Assembly: GCF_021654135.1 (NCBI RefSeq)
Contig: NZ_JAKGSD010000006.1
Location: forward strand, 38,755 to 102,754
Origin: Amycolatopsis tucumanensis
GTDB taxonomy: Bacteria > Actinomycetota > Actinomycetes > Mycobacteriales > Pseudonocardiaceae
Reading direction: 5' to 3'
Length of the DNA: 64,000 nucleotides
Below are positions 31,197-39,353 of this stretch, one piece after another. The position numbers were made by a program, and so were the translations under genes. Numbering within the stretch: position 1 is the stretch's first letter; each line of letters starts with the position of its first letter. The notes under the pieces were generated by a model. That model was not told the DNA's origin and ran no database searches. It was given only the letters and a program-made list of their open reading frames with translations.

Positions 31197-32330
31197 GTGC
31201 TCGACTTCATCTACTACCCCGTGTCCTTCATCCTGTGGTGTTGGCACAAGGTCTTCGGGTTCGTCTTCGGGGCCGACAACGCGATCACCTGGCTCCTGGC
31301 GATCATCTTCCTGACCTTCACGGTTCGCGGCATCATGTTCAAGCCGTTCGTGAACCAGGTCCGGTCGATGAAGAAGATGCAGGAGTTCGCGCCGGAACTG
31401 AAGAAGATTCAGAAGAAGTACGCGAACGACCGCCAGCGCCAGGCGATGGAGATGCAGAAGCTCCAGAAGGAGCACGGCGTCAACCCGCTGGGCAGCTGCC
31501 TGCCGATGCTGCTGCAGATCCCGGTGTTCATCGGTCTGAACTGGGTGCTGCGCGCGTTCTCCATCCAGCCCGCGGACGGCAGCCCGAAGACGGAGAACTA
31601 CTTCTTCGACCAGGCCGGCGTCGAGTCGTACGTGCACGCGAAGCTGTTCGGCGTCAACATCGGCGATGCCATCCACAACGCCTCGATGCTGGGCGGTCAG
31701 GGCGGCGGCTGGCACTGGCACGTCGCGCCGGTCGCGATCCCGCTGATGATCCTCGCGTCGGTCCTGACCCACCTGACCGCGCGGCACTCGGCGCAGCGGC
31801 AGAACCTGAACCCCGAGGCGATCACGCCGCAGACGCAGATGATGCAGCGGCTGACGATGTACATCTTCCCGCTCGGTGTTCTGGTGTTCGGTGCGTTCTT
31901 CCCGATCGGTCTGCTCGTCTACTGGCTGGCGAACAACGGCTGGACCCTGATGCAGCAGCGCCTGGTCTACACGCGCATCGACAAGGAAGAGGCGCAGAAG
32001 AAGGCCGAGGCCGCCGAGAAGCGCAACTCGCTGGCGCCGCGCCCGGGTGCGAAGCCGAAGCCGGGCCAGAAGCCGGTCCAGCCGAAGAAGACGGACGACG
32101 GTGACGGCGCGGCCGACAAGCCGGCCGCCGACGGCAAGCCGGCCGCCGACGGCAAGCCGGCCGCCGACGGCAAGGCGACCGGGCAGAAGCCGGGTTCGAA
32201 GGCCGGCTCCCCGCACCGCTTCCCGCAGCAGGGGCAACGCCCGCAGAACGGCTCGGCGCAGAAGCGCAAGAAGCCTTCGCAGGGCGGCAAGAACTCAGGA
32301 CAGAAGGGCTCGGGGCAGAAGCGCCGCTGA
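31197..32330 (+). CDS. yidC: Membrane protein insertase YidC
   Basis: 377 residues, the short Gram-positive-type insertase. Five membrane segments are expected (for example ITWLLAIIFLTFTVRGIMF, LGSCLPMLLQIPVFIGLNWV, VAIPLMILASVLTHL, IFPLGVLVFGAFFPIGLLVY). The hydrophilic-groove Arg lies in FTVRGIMFKP. The C-terminal 100 residues are Lys/Pro/Gly-rich with three tandem AADGKP units and end in a basic tail likely to contact ribosomes. GTG start 4 bp after yidD. Confidence 0.97.
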   Translation: MLDFIYYPVSFILWCWHKVFGFVFGADNAITWLLAIIFLTFTVRGIMFKPFVNQVRSMKKMQEFAPELKKIQKKYANDRQRQAMEMQKLQKEHGVNPLGSCLPMLLQIPVFIGLNWVLRAFSIQPADGSPKTENYFFDQAGVESYVHAKLFGVNIGDAIHNASMLGGQGGGWHWHVAPVAIPLMILASVLTHLTARHSAQRQNLNPEAITPQTQMMQRLTMYIFPLGVLVFGAFFPIGLLVYWLANNGWTLMQQRLVYTRIDKEEAQKKAEAAEKRNSLAPRPGAKPKPGQKPVQPKKTDDGDGAADKPAADGKPAADGKPAADGKATGQKPGSKAGSPHRFPQQGQRPQNGSAQKRKKPSQGGKNSGQKGSGQKRR

Positions 32331-32359
32331 GCGCTGGAGCCCGGTGAAAGGAGATGACG

Positions 32360-32896
32360 ATGGCGGAGACGGTCGAAGCGATCGACGCTGACGACGAGGC
32401 GCCCGCTGCGGAGGCGACGGGTTCGTCGACGGAGGACCTGCTGGTCCGCGAGGGCGACATCGCGGGCGACTACCTGGAGCGGCTGCTGGACCTGCTCGAC
32501 TACGACGGGGACATCGACCTCGACGTGGAGAGCGGCCGCGCGATCGTGAGCATCGACGGCGGTGACGATCTGGAGAAGCTGGTCGGCGGACGCGGCCAGG
32601 TGCTCGAGGCGCTGCAGGAACTGACGCGGCTCGCGGTGCAGCAGGAGACCGGCACTCGGAGCCGGCTGATGCTCGACATCGCCGGCTGGCGGGCCGGCCG
32701 CCGCGCCGAGCTGAGCGAGCTGGGCCGCACGACGGCCGAGACGGTCAAGGCGACGGGCGAGAAGGTGCGGCTGCAGCCGATGAGCCCCTTCGAGCGAAAG
32801 GTCGTCCACGACGCGGTGGCCGCCGTGGGCGGCGTCAAGAGCGAAAGCGAGGGCGAGGAGCCCAAGCGGCGAGTCGTGGTGATGCCGGACGCATAG
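32360..32896 (+). CDS. jag: Jag/KhpB-like KH-R3H RNA-binding protein
   Basis: 178 residues. After an acidic N-terminal region (no Jag-N domain) come a KH-like domain (DGDIDLDVESGRAIVSIDGG, LEKLVGGRGQVLEALQELT) and a C-terminal R3H domain (PMSPFERKVVHDAVAAVGG) with the Arg-x3-His signature. Jag/KhpB acts with KhpA as an RNA chaperone in cell division and wall growth. ATG at 32360 is chosen over ATG 32354 because AAAGGAG lies 6 nt upstream of it but touches the earlier one. Confidence 0.92.
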   Translation: MAETVEAIDADDEAPAAEATGSSTEDLLVREGDIAGDYLERLLDLLDYDGDIDLDVESGRAIVSIDGGDDLEKLVGGRGQVLEALQELTRLAVQQETGTRSRLMLDIAGWRAGRRAELSELGRTTAETVKATGEKVRLQPMSPFERKVVHDAVAAVGGVKSESEGEEPKRRVVVMPDA

Positions 32897-32913
32897 GCGT
32901 TCAGGTTTCTCGG

Positions 32914-32945
32914 AAGGCGGCCCACTTCGGTGGGCCGCCTTTTTT
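32914..32945 (+). terminator. Intrinsic terminator after jag
   Basis: Strong hairpin AAGGCGGCCCA / TGGGCCGCCTT with loop CTTCGG followed by six T's, ending the rpmH-jag operon. The region 32946-33228 behind it shows no gene or other signal. Confidence 0.9.
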
Positions 32946-33228
32946 ATGTCCGCGATTTCGAGCGCTGGTTCTCTCACGCTGGCGACCCGGTGCGCCGGCG
33001 GCGTCAGAGCGGTGGCTCTTCCCGCGCCCGCCGTCCGAGCGGCGGCCCGCTCGTGGCTTGCTGTGAAGCGGCCCAGCGGTGGTACCGCGCGGGTTGGCGG
33101 GTCTCGCGGTGGCTCTGCTTCGACCCGGCGCCGCGCATTGCGCGGACGCGAGACTCTCGAAAGGTTGCTCACTTCGCGCGAGTCGGGCGGCGGCTCGCGG
33201 GCGGGGTCGCGTCTATGACTGTGCGTCG

Positions 33229-33242
33229 GTTTCACGTGGAAC
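33229..33242. promoter_or_regulatory. parS site (one mismatch)
   Basis: GTTTCACGTGGAAC, one mismatch from the parS core GTTTCACGTGAAAC. Upstream of rsmG-parA-parB. Confidence 0.75.
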
Positions 33243-33266
33243 CAGCCGCTGACACTCCTCGGGGCA

Positions 33267-33280
33267 GTTTCACGTGAAAC
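33267..33280. promoter_or_regulatory. parS site (perfect)
   Basis: GTTTCACGTGAAAC, a perfect 14-bp parS core, 38 bp after the previous site. Confidence 0.92.
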
Positions 33281-33346
33281 CGTCCACAGTTGCGGTCCGC
33301 CTCCCCGCGATGATGTTCGCGTCGTGGAGAATCGGGGGCGTTGGTC

Positions 33347-33360
33347 GTTTCACGTGAAAC
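33347..33360. promoter_or_regulatory. parS site (perfect) in rsmG leader
   Basis: GTTTCACGTGAAAC, perfect, 13 bp before the rsmG start and immediately upstream of its GAGGAG. ParB bound here could block rsmG transcription or translation start-up (inference). Confidence 0.92.
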
Positions 33361-33373
33361 CCGAGGAGTGCTA

Positions 33374-34030
33374 GTGGTGCCGGTGCCCGACGTGGCGGGG
33401 CGAGTGTTCGGCGATGGGCTCGAGCAGGCCGTCGCCTTCGCTGAGATGCTCGAGCGGTTCGGCGTCGAGCGGGGGTTGATCGGACCGCGTGAGGTGGAGC
33501 GGCTTTGGGATCGGCACCTGTTGAACTCCGCCGTCGTCGGTGAGCGGATCGCGGACGGCGTCCGGGTGATCGACGTCGGGTCCGGTGCCGGCTTTCCCGG
33601 GGTGCCGCTCGCCATCGCGCGGCCGGATCTGGAAGTCGTTCTCGTCGAGCCCATGGCTCGGCGCGCCGACTGGTTGAACGAAGTCGCCGAGACCATCAAA
33701 CTGGACGTCACCGTCGTCCGCGGCCGGGCGGAGGAGAAGGCACTCCGGGATCGCGTCGGGACCGCGGACGTCGTCACCTCGCGGGCCGTCGCTCCGCTCG
33801 CGCGATTGGCGGGCTGGTGCCTCCCCCTCGTCCGGGAGGGTGGCATGATGCTCGCAGTCAAGGGAGCTAGTGCCCGGGACGAAGTTGCCCGTGATGCGAA
33901 GGCGGTTGCCCGCGTCGGTGGGGGTGCTCCAACGGTCTCTGAATGCGGGGTCGGCGTGCTCGAAACGCCGACGACCGTGGTGCGGGTGGAGCGCGTACGA
34001 AGTGCCCGTCGCCCGCGCCGTGCGGGATGA
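33374..34030 (+). CDS. rsmG: 16S rRNA (guanine527-N7)-methyltransferase RsmG
   Basis: 218 residues. SAM-binding motif VIDVGSGAGFPGVPLAIARP, then ELVVLVEPMARRADWLNEV and the catalytic/RNA-binding region SRAVAPLARLAGWCLPLVREG with GGMMLAVKG. It methylates G527 of 16S rRNA; loss gives low-level streptomycin resistance in related bacteria. GTG at 33374 has GAGGAG 5 nt upstream; a TTG at 33341 within a parS site would give 11 more residues and is unlikely. Heads the rsmG-parA-parB group. Confidence 0.93.
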   Translation: MVPVPDVAGRVFGDGLEQAVAFAEMLERFGVERGLIGPREVERLWDRHLLNSAVVGERIADGVRVIDVGSGAGFPGVPLAIARPDLEVVLVEPMARRADWLNEVAETIKLDVTVVRGRAEEKALRDRVGTADVVTSRAVAPLARLAGWCLPLVREGGMMLAVKGASARDEVARDAKAVARVGGGAPTVSECGVGVLETPTTVVRVERVRSARRPRRAG

Positions 34031-34084
34031 CAGGATGGCGTACTGGATGGCTTGTGGAGGCCAGATCAGCATGATGCGACCCAT

Positions 34085-34098
34085 GTTCCACGTGAAAC
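34085..34098. promoter_or_regulatory. parS site (one mismatch) upstream of parA
   Basis: GTTCCACGTGAAAC, one mismatch from the parS core, between rsmG and parA. Confidence 0.8.
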
Positions 34099-34132
34099 CA
34101 ACAGCGTCGATTGCGGAAAGGTGGCTCGGCCG

Positions 34133-35035
34133 GTGACCCCGCCTGCGTCAGACTGGACCCCCATTGCCGAAGAGGCCGAGCGCGCCGCCCGCGTGCTGCA
34201 CCCGGAACCCAACTCCCTCCCCCGGCCCGATCAGCGCCGCGTGCTGACCGTCGCCAACCAGAAGGGCGGCGTCGGCAAGACGACCAGCGCCGTCAACCTC
34301 GCCGCGGCCCTCGCGGTGCACGGGCTCAAGACCCTCGTCATCGACCTCGACCCGCAGGGCAACGCCAGCACCGCGCTCAACGTGGACCACCGCTCCGGCA
34401 CCCCCTCCATCTACGACGTCCTCCTCGGCGACCTCCCCCTGGGCGAGGCGATGGCCGTCAGCGAGCAGTCCCCCAACCTGTTCTGCGTCCCCGCGACGAT
34501 CGACCTCGCCGGCGCCGAGATCGAGCTCGTCGAGATGCCCTCCCGCGAATCGCGGCTGAAGGAGGCGCTCACCGGGGAGGTGGTCGACCAGCTCGGCGTC
34601 GATTACGTCTTCATCGACTGCCCGCCCTCGCTCGGCCTCCTCACGGTCAACGCGATGGTCGCCGCCCGTGAGGTGCTCATCCCGATCCAGTGCGAGTACT
34701 ACGCACTCGAAGGCCTCGGGCAGCTCCTCAGCAACATCGAGCTGGTGCAGAAGCACCTCAACCCCAGCCTCTCCGTCTCGACGATCCTCCTCACCATGTA
34801 CGACGGCCGCACCAAGCTGGCCGACCAGGTGACCGCCGAGGTGCGCGACCACTTCGGCGACGTCGTCCTCAAGACCGTCATCCCCCGCAACGTGAAGGTG
34901 TCCGAGGCGCCCAGCTACGGCCAGACCGTGCTGGCGTACGACCCGGGTTCGCGGGGCGCGATGAGCTACGTCGATGCGGCTCGCGAACTCGCGGAGCGTG
35001 GCAGCAGCAACGGATCGAGGAGGGGCACGTTATGA
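34133..35035 (+). CDS. parA: Chromosome partitioning ATPase ParA
   Basis: 300 residues. Deviant Walker [21 protein letters not shown] with signature Lys, Walker [14 protein letters not shown], and [10 protein letters not shown] and [14 protein letters not shown] motifs typical of ParA/Soj. Uses ATP cycling on DNA to separate ParB-parS complexes. GTG at 34133 with GGAAAGG 11 nt upstream is chosen; an in-frame GTG 12 bp upstream is possible. The stop overlaps the parB start by 4 bp. Confidence 0.96.
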   Translation: MTPPASDWTPIAEEAERAARVLHPEPNSLPRPDQRRVLTVANQKGGVGKTTSAVNLAAALAVHGLKTLVIDLDPQGNASTALNVDHRSGTPSIYDVLLGDLPLGEAMAVSEQSPNLFCVPATIDLAGAEIELVEMPSRESRLKEALTGEVVDQLGVDYVFIDCPPSLGLLTVNAMVAAREVLIPIQCEYYALEGLGQLLSNIELVQKHLNPSLSVSTILLTMYDGRTKLADQVTAEVRDHFGDVVLKTVIPRNVKVSEAPSYGQTVLAYDPGSRGAMSYVDAARELAERGSSNGSRRGTL

Positions 35036-36033
35036 CCGAACGCAGGGGTGGCCTGGGGCGTGGCCTGGCCGCGCTGATCCCGACCGGACCGCCCGCAGGC
35101 GAGAACACCCCCAGTGCGCCGGCTCGCCCGGAGGCGCCGTCTCGCAACGGTGACAAGGACTGGTTCGCGGCCAACAGCGAGGTCGTCCCCAGCGGTGAGG
35201 TGGCCGGCGCCGTCTACCGCGAGATCCCGACGAGCTCGGTCAAGCCCAACCCGAAGCAGCCGCGGCAGGTCTTCGACGAGGACGCCCTCGCCGAGCTGGA
35301 GCACTCGATCCGCGAGTTCGGCCTCATGCAGCCGATCGTCGTCCGCGAACTCGGCGGCGGCGAGTACGAGCTGGTCATGGGCGAGCGTCGTCTGCGTGCG
35401 TCCCAGCGGGCCGAGCTGGAGAACATCCCGGCCATCGTCCGGCAGACCGCCGACGAAGCGATGCTGCGGGACGCGCTGCTGGAGAACATCCACCGCGTCC
35501 AGCTGAACCCGCTGGAAGAGGCGGCCGCCTACCAGCAGCTGCTCGACGAGTTCGAGGTGACGCACGAGGAGCTCGCCTCCCGCATCGGCCGCAGCCGCCC
35601 GGTCATCACCAACACCATCCGGCTGCTCAAGCTCCCCCTCCCCGTGCAGCGCCGCGTCGCCGCCGGGGTTCTCTCCGCCGGGCACGCCCGGGCGCTGCTC
35701 TCGCTCGAAGATCCGGAGCAGCAGGAGGAGCTCGCGACGCGCATCGTCGCCGAGGGGCTCTCGGTCCGCGCGACCGAGGAGGCGGTGACTCTCAAGAAGA
35801 GCGAGGCGCCGGCCAAGCCGAAGGCCGCTCCCCGCAAGGCGATGCAGGCGCCCGGTCTCCAGGATCTGGCGAACCGGCTGTCGGACACCTTCGACACCCG
35901 CGTCAAGGTCGACCTCGGCCGCCGGAAGGGGCGCATCGTCGTCGAGTTCGGCTCGATCGACGATCTGGAGCGAATCGTCTCGATCATGGACCCGAATCGG
36001 GCAAATCAGGCGCTGCGAACCGATGAGGAATGA
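35032..36033 (+). CDS. parB: Chromosome partitioning protein ParB
   Basis: 333 residues. N-terminal [14 protein letters not shown], then the ParB/sulfiredoxin-like CTPase domain ([42 protein letters not shown] with the GERRxR loop), [20 protein letters not shown], helix-turn-helix ([20 protein letters not shown]) and the C-terminal dimerisation domain ([20 protein letters not shown]). Binds the parS sites nearby and spreads as a CTP-dependent clamp. ATG at 35032 overlaps the parA stop (ATGA). Confidence 0.97.
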   Translation: MTERRGGLGRGLAALIPTGPPAGENTPSAPARPEAPSRNGDKDWFAANSEVVPSGEVAGAVYREIPTSSVKPNPKQPRQVFDEDALAELEHSIREFGLMQPIVVRELGGGEYELVMGERRLRASQRAELENIPAIVRQTADEAMLRDALLENIHRVQLNPLEEAAAYQQLLDEFEVTHEELASRIGRSRPVITNTIRLLKLPLPVQRRVAAGVLSAGHARALLSLEDPEQQEELATRIVAEGLSVRATEEAVTLKKSEAPAKPKAAPRKAMQAPGLQDLANRLSDTFDTRVKVDLGRRKGRIVVEFGSIDDLERIVSIMDPNRANQALRTDEE

Positions 36034-36073
36034 CACCAGGTCGTTTCGTCACGGTGATGATTTGATCTGACAA

Positions 36074-36114
36074 CACTGAGGGCCACCTCCCGCTCGGGAA
36101 GGTGGCCCTCAGTG
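36074..36114. terminator. Bidirectional hairpin between parB and the ddl-like gene
   Basis: Near-perfect CACTGAGGGCCACCT / AGGTGGCCCTCAGTG stem around TCCCGCTCGGGA, between convergent genes. No T tract. Confidence 0.75.
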
Positions 36115-36128
36115 GTTCCGGGGACGTG

Positions 36129-37079
36129 TCAGGCGGACCGGCGGATCGCCCGCGCGACGAGATCGGCGAACACGGCGCCGAGCGACGTGCCCGCGGTCTC
36201 GATCGCCATCGGCACGGTCGACGTCTCGGTGAGGCCCGGCGACGAGTTAACTTCGAGGAACTGGACCGTGCCGTCGGCGGTCACGATCGCGTCGGTCCGG
36301 GAGATGTCCCGCAGACCGAGCAGCTTGTGCGCGGCGACGGCCAGCTCGCCGACTGCCTTGGCGGACGGCTCCGGCAGCCGGGCCGGGGCGAAGAAGTCGG
36401 TCAGCCCCGCGGTGTAGCGCGAGGTGTAGTCGTAGACACCGCTCTCCGGCACGATCTCCACGGCGGGCAGCGCCTCCGGCTCCCCGTCCCGCTCGACGAC
36501 CGCCACCGCGACCTCGACACCCTCGACCAGCCGCTCCGCCAGCACGGTGTCGCCGTACGCGAAGCAGCCCACCATCGCGGCGGGAAGCTCGGCGGCGTCC
36601 CGCACGACCTGGGCGCCCAGCGCGGACCCGCCCTGGTCGGGCTTGAGGATCAGCGGAAGGCCCAGGTGGTCGACGATCGCATCCAGCACGCCCTGCGCGC
36701 CCAGCTCCCGGAAGGTGCTGTGCGGCAGCACGACCCAGTCCGGGGTCGCGTACCCGGCGGCGGACAGCACGGCCTTCGCGGTCGGCTTGTCCCACGCCCG
36801 GCGGCACCCGCGCGAGCTGGTGCCCACGTACGGCACCTTCAGCATCTCCAGGACGGTCTGCACCGATCCGTTCTCGCCCTGGCCACCGTGCAGTGCCACG
36901 ACGGCCGCGTCGGGCCGTTCGGACCGCAACCGGTCGAGCAGGCCCGCGTCGGTGTCCCACTCCTCGACGGTCAGCCCCTGCTCCCGCAGCGCGGCGGACA
37001 GCCTGCGGCCGGACCGCAGCGAGACATCGCGTTCATGCGAAAGCCCGCCCGCGAGAACGGCGACGGTCGGCATAACCAC
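36129..37079 (-). CDS. D-alanine--D-alanine ligase-like ATP-grasp protein
   Basis: 316 residues. ATP-grasp ligase of the Ddl family: VAVLAGGLSHERDVSLRSGR (substrate-proximal), VVALHGGQGENGSVQTVLEM, YVGTSSRGCRRAWDKPTAK, PLILKPDQGGSALGAQVV and the metal-binding FLEVNSSPGLTETS. The HGxxGEDG loop of classical Ddl reads HGGQGENG here, so an Asp is replaced by Asn. It could be a true second Ddl or a related ligase. GTG at 37079 has GAGGAG 9 nt upstream; ATG at 37073 is also possible. Confidence 0.82.
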   Translation of the reverse strand: MVMPTVAVLAGGLSHERDVSLRSGRRLSAALREQGLTVEEWDTDAGLLDRLRSERPDAAVVALHGGQGENGSVQTVLEMLKVPYVGTSSRGCRRAWDKPTAKAVLSAAGYATPDWVVLPHSTFRELGAQGVLDAIVDHLGLPLILKPDQGGSALGAQVVRDAAELPAAMVGCFAYGDTVLAERLVEGVEVAVAVVERDGEPEALPAVEIVPESGVYDYTSRYTAGLTDFFAPARLPEPSAKAVGELAVAAHKLLGLRDISRTDAIVTADGTVQFLEVNSSPGLTETSTVPMAIETAGTSLGAVFADLVARAIRRSA

Positions 37080-37130
37080 GCCGGCACTCTCCTCAATCAA
37101 CAGTCTAAATAGGACTCAGCAGCGCGGCGA

Positions 37131-38444
37131 TCAGGCCGTGTCCGGCGACGGCGTCTCCGGGCCGGGGATCGCGCGCATGCTGACGTTACCGAACGTGCGC
37201 ACCAGGTCCATTTCGGACTCGAGCACCGCGGCCAGGCGACGCACGCCCTCCTTGATCCGCTCGGGCGTCGGGTAGCAGTACGACAACCGCATCTGCCTGC
37301 TGCCGAAACCGTCGGCGTAGAAACCGGTTCCGGACGCGTACGCGACCCGGGCGGTGACGGCGCGGGGCAGCATCGCCTTGGTGTCGACGCCCTCCGGCAC
37401 CGTCACCCACACGTAGAAACCGCCGTCCGGGTTCGTCCAGCTGCAGCCGGACGGCAGGTGCTGCTCCAGGGCGGAGAGCATCGCGTCCCGCCGCTCCCGG
37501 TAGTTCTCGCGGAAGGTCTTGATCTGGCCCTTCCAGTCGTGCGTGGCCAGGTACCGCGACACGATCATCTGGTTGAGGCTCGGCGGGCACAGCGTGGCCG
37601 ACTCGGCGGCCAGCACCAGCTTCTCCCGCACCGCGTGCGGCGCCAGGACCCAGCCGACCCGCAGGCCGGAGGCGAACGTCTTGGAGAACGAGCCCAGGTA
37701 CACGACGTTGTCCGGGTCGAGCGACCGCAGCGCCGGGTAGGTCTGGCCGTCGAAGCCGAGCAACCCGTACGGGTTGTCCTCGACCACCAGCACGCCGTGC
37801 GCGCGGCAGATCGCGAGGATCTCGGCGCGCCGCTCGACCGCGAGCGTCACGCCGGCCGGGTTGTGGAAGTTCGGGATCGTGTAGAGGAACTTGACCCGCT
37901 GTCCGGCCTTCTCGGCGGCCGCGAGTGCCTCCCGCAGCGCCTCCGGCACCAGCCCCTGGTCGTCCATCACGACGTGCACAACCTTCGCCTGGTACGCGGC
38001 GAACGAGCCCAGCGCGCCCACGTAGGACGGCCCCTCGGCAAGCACGACGTCGCCAGGGTCGCAGAACAGCCGGGTGACCATGTCCAGGCCCATCTGGGAG
38101 CCGACGGTCACCACGATATCGTCGGAGTGCGCGTTGATGCCCTCCATCGCCATGACCTCGCAGATCTGCTCGCGCAGCACCGGCACGCCCTGCGCGGAGC
38201 CGTACTGCAGCGCGACCAGGCCGTCCTCCGCGATGATCTCCCCCACCTGCGAGGACAGGCTGTCCAGCGGGAGCGCGGCGAGGTTCGGCATGCCGCCGGC
38301 GAGCGAAACCACCTCCGGGCGGCTGGCCACCGCGAAGAGAGCTCGGATCTCCGACGCCGTCATGCCTGCCGTGCGGGCGGCGTAACGGGCGAGGTGGGGA
38401 TCGAGGTCTCGGCGGCCAGTGTGCTCAGGTGGATTCGCAGTCAT
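37131..38444 (-). CDS. PLP-dependent aminotransferase (class I/II, 2-aminoadipate type)
   Basis: 437 residues. Fold-type I aminotransferase: VVSLAGGMPNLAALPLDSLS, YGSAQGVPVLREQI, VGSQMGLDMVTRLFCDPGD, IPNFHNPAGVTLAVERR, VEDNPYGLL, and the PLP-Lys in YLGSFSKTFASGLRVGW. It resembles LysN/2-aminoadipate and multi-substrate transaminases. ATG at 38444 selected; the longer frame upstream is not family-like. Divergent from the GNAT gene. Confidence 0.9.
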   Translation of the reverse strand: MTANPPEHTGRRDLDPHLARYAARTAGMTASEIRALFAVASRPEVVSLAGGMPNLAALPLDSLSSQVGEIIAEDGLVALQYGSAQGVPVLREQICEVMAMEGINAHSDDIVVTVGSQMGLDMVTRLFCDPGDVVLAEGPSYVGALGSFAAYQAKVVHVVMDDQGLVPEALREALAAAEKAGQRVKFLYTIPNFHNPAGVTLAVERRAEILAICRAHGVLVVEDNPYGLLGFDGQTYPALRSLDPDNVVYLGSFSKTFASGLRVGWVLAPHAVREKLVLAAESATLCPPSLNQMIVSRYLATHDWKGQIKTFRENYRERRDAMLSALEQHLPSGCSWTNPDGGFYVWVTVPEGVDTKAMLPRAVTARVAYASGTGFYADGFGSRQMRLSYCYPTPERIKEGVRRLAAVLESEMDLVRTFGNVSMRAIPGPETPSPDTA

Positions 38445-38625
38445 CGCACTTCGCTCTGTCGAATGGTCAGTTTCCCGAGTGTAACCACTCGTCCTTGTGA
38501 TATTCCCGGCCTTCCGGCGCGGGTCACAGACGCCTATCCTCAAATGCGGCCGAGCAGGCTGCGGCGGTACGCCACGCCCTGCTCCACGTCGGGCCGGCCG
38601 CCGCGAAATCCGGGGAGGGGATCAG

Positions 38626-39273
38626 GTGTCGCGTCGAGTCGTGGGCGTCACCCTCGACAACCTGGAACACCTGCCCAAGAACTGCCGCCGGTGCGTGTAC
38701 TGGGAGCTCGCGCCGCACCTGCGCGCGCAGGCGGAGGAGTTCGGCCAGACCGAGGTCGAGAAGGAGGCCTGGGTCTCCTCGGTGCTGCTGGAGTGGGGCT
38801 CCTGCGGCCGCATCATCTACAGCGACTCGCTGCCCGTCGGGTTCGTGCTGTACGCCCCGCCGAACCTGGTGCCGCGCTCGGTCGCCTTCCCCACGTCCCC
38901 GCCCAGCGCGGACGCGGTGCTGCTGACGAGCTTCCAGGTGCTGCCCGAGTTCCGCGGTGGCGGGCTGGGCCGCACGCTCATCCAGGCGGTCGCCAAGGAC
39001 ATGACGCGCCGCGGTGTGCGCGCGATCGAGGCGTTCGGCGACGCGAGCCCGGACGACGCCGACAACGAGCTGCTGGGGCACACCTGCGTGGTCCCGGCCG
39101 ACTTCCTCACCGCGGTCGGGTTCAAGACCGTGCGCCCGCACCCCAAGTGGCCCAGGCTGCGCCTGGAGATCCGGTCGGCGCTGTCCTGGAAGGAAGACGT
39201 CGAAGCGGCGCTGGAGCGGCTCCTCGGCCAGGTGACCATCACCACAGCCGAGCCCAGCACAGCCCGCGCGTAG
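38626..39273 (+). CDS. GNAT-family N-acetyltransferase (Rv3916c-like)
   Basis: 215 residues. Acetyl-CoA loop VLPEFRGGGLGRTLIQAVA with Arg-Gly-Gly-Gly-Leu-Gly. N-terminal GVTLDNLEHLPKNCRRCVYW has two Cys (CRRC), then the GNAT core and a C-terminal LLGHTCVVPADFLTAVGFKT. Substrate unknown. Similar position to Rv3916c beside parB-cwlM. GTG at 38626 has GGAGGGG 5 nt upstream; the earlier frame start is rejected. Confidence 0.85.
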   Translation: MSRRVVGVTLDNLEHLPKNCRRCVYWELAPHLRAQAEEFGQTEVEKEAWVSSVLLEWGSCGRIIYSDSLPVGFVLYAPPNLVPRSVAFPTSPPSADAVLLTSFQVLPEFRGGGLGRTLIQAVAKDMTRRGVRAIEAFGDASPDDADNELLGHTCVVPADFLTAVGFKTVRPHPKWPRLRLEIRSALSWKEDVEAALERLLGQVTITTAEPSTARA

Positions 39274-39279
39274 ACGGAG

Positions 39280-39340
39280 TTATCCACAGAAACGGTCCAC
39301 AAGGCAGCAGTTGTCCACAGGTTTCTGTGGACAACTGCTG
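39280..39340. promoter_or_regulatory. DnaA-box palindrome between convergent genes
   Basis: Three perfect DnaA boxes: TTATCCACA (39280-39288), TTGTCCACA (39311-39319) and TGTGGACAA (39326-39334, opposite orientation). The last two are the arms of a perfect 16-bp inverted repeat, 39305-39320 and 39325-39340, with loop GTTT. A further degenerate box lies at 39293. It lies between the ends of the GNAT gene and cwlM, so it could also terminate transcription, but there is no T tract. Confidence 0.75.
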
Positions 39341-39353
39341 TGAACGAGTGGGC

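Noticed and set aside
32930..33277. Open frame between jag and rsmG
   Set aside because: Begins inside the jag terminator, runs over parS, and has no family pattern or ribosome-binding site.
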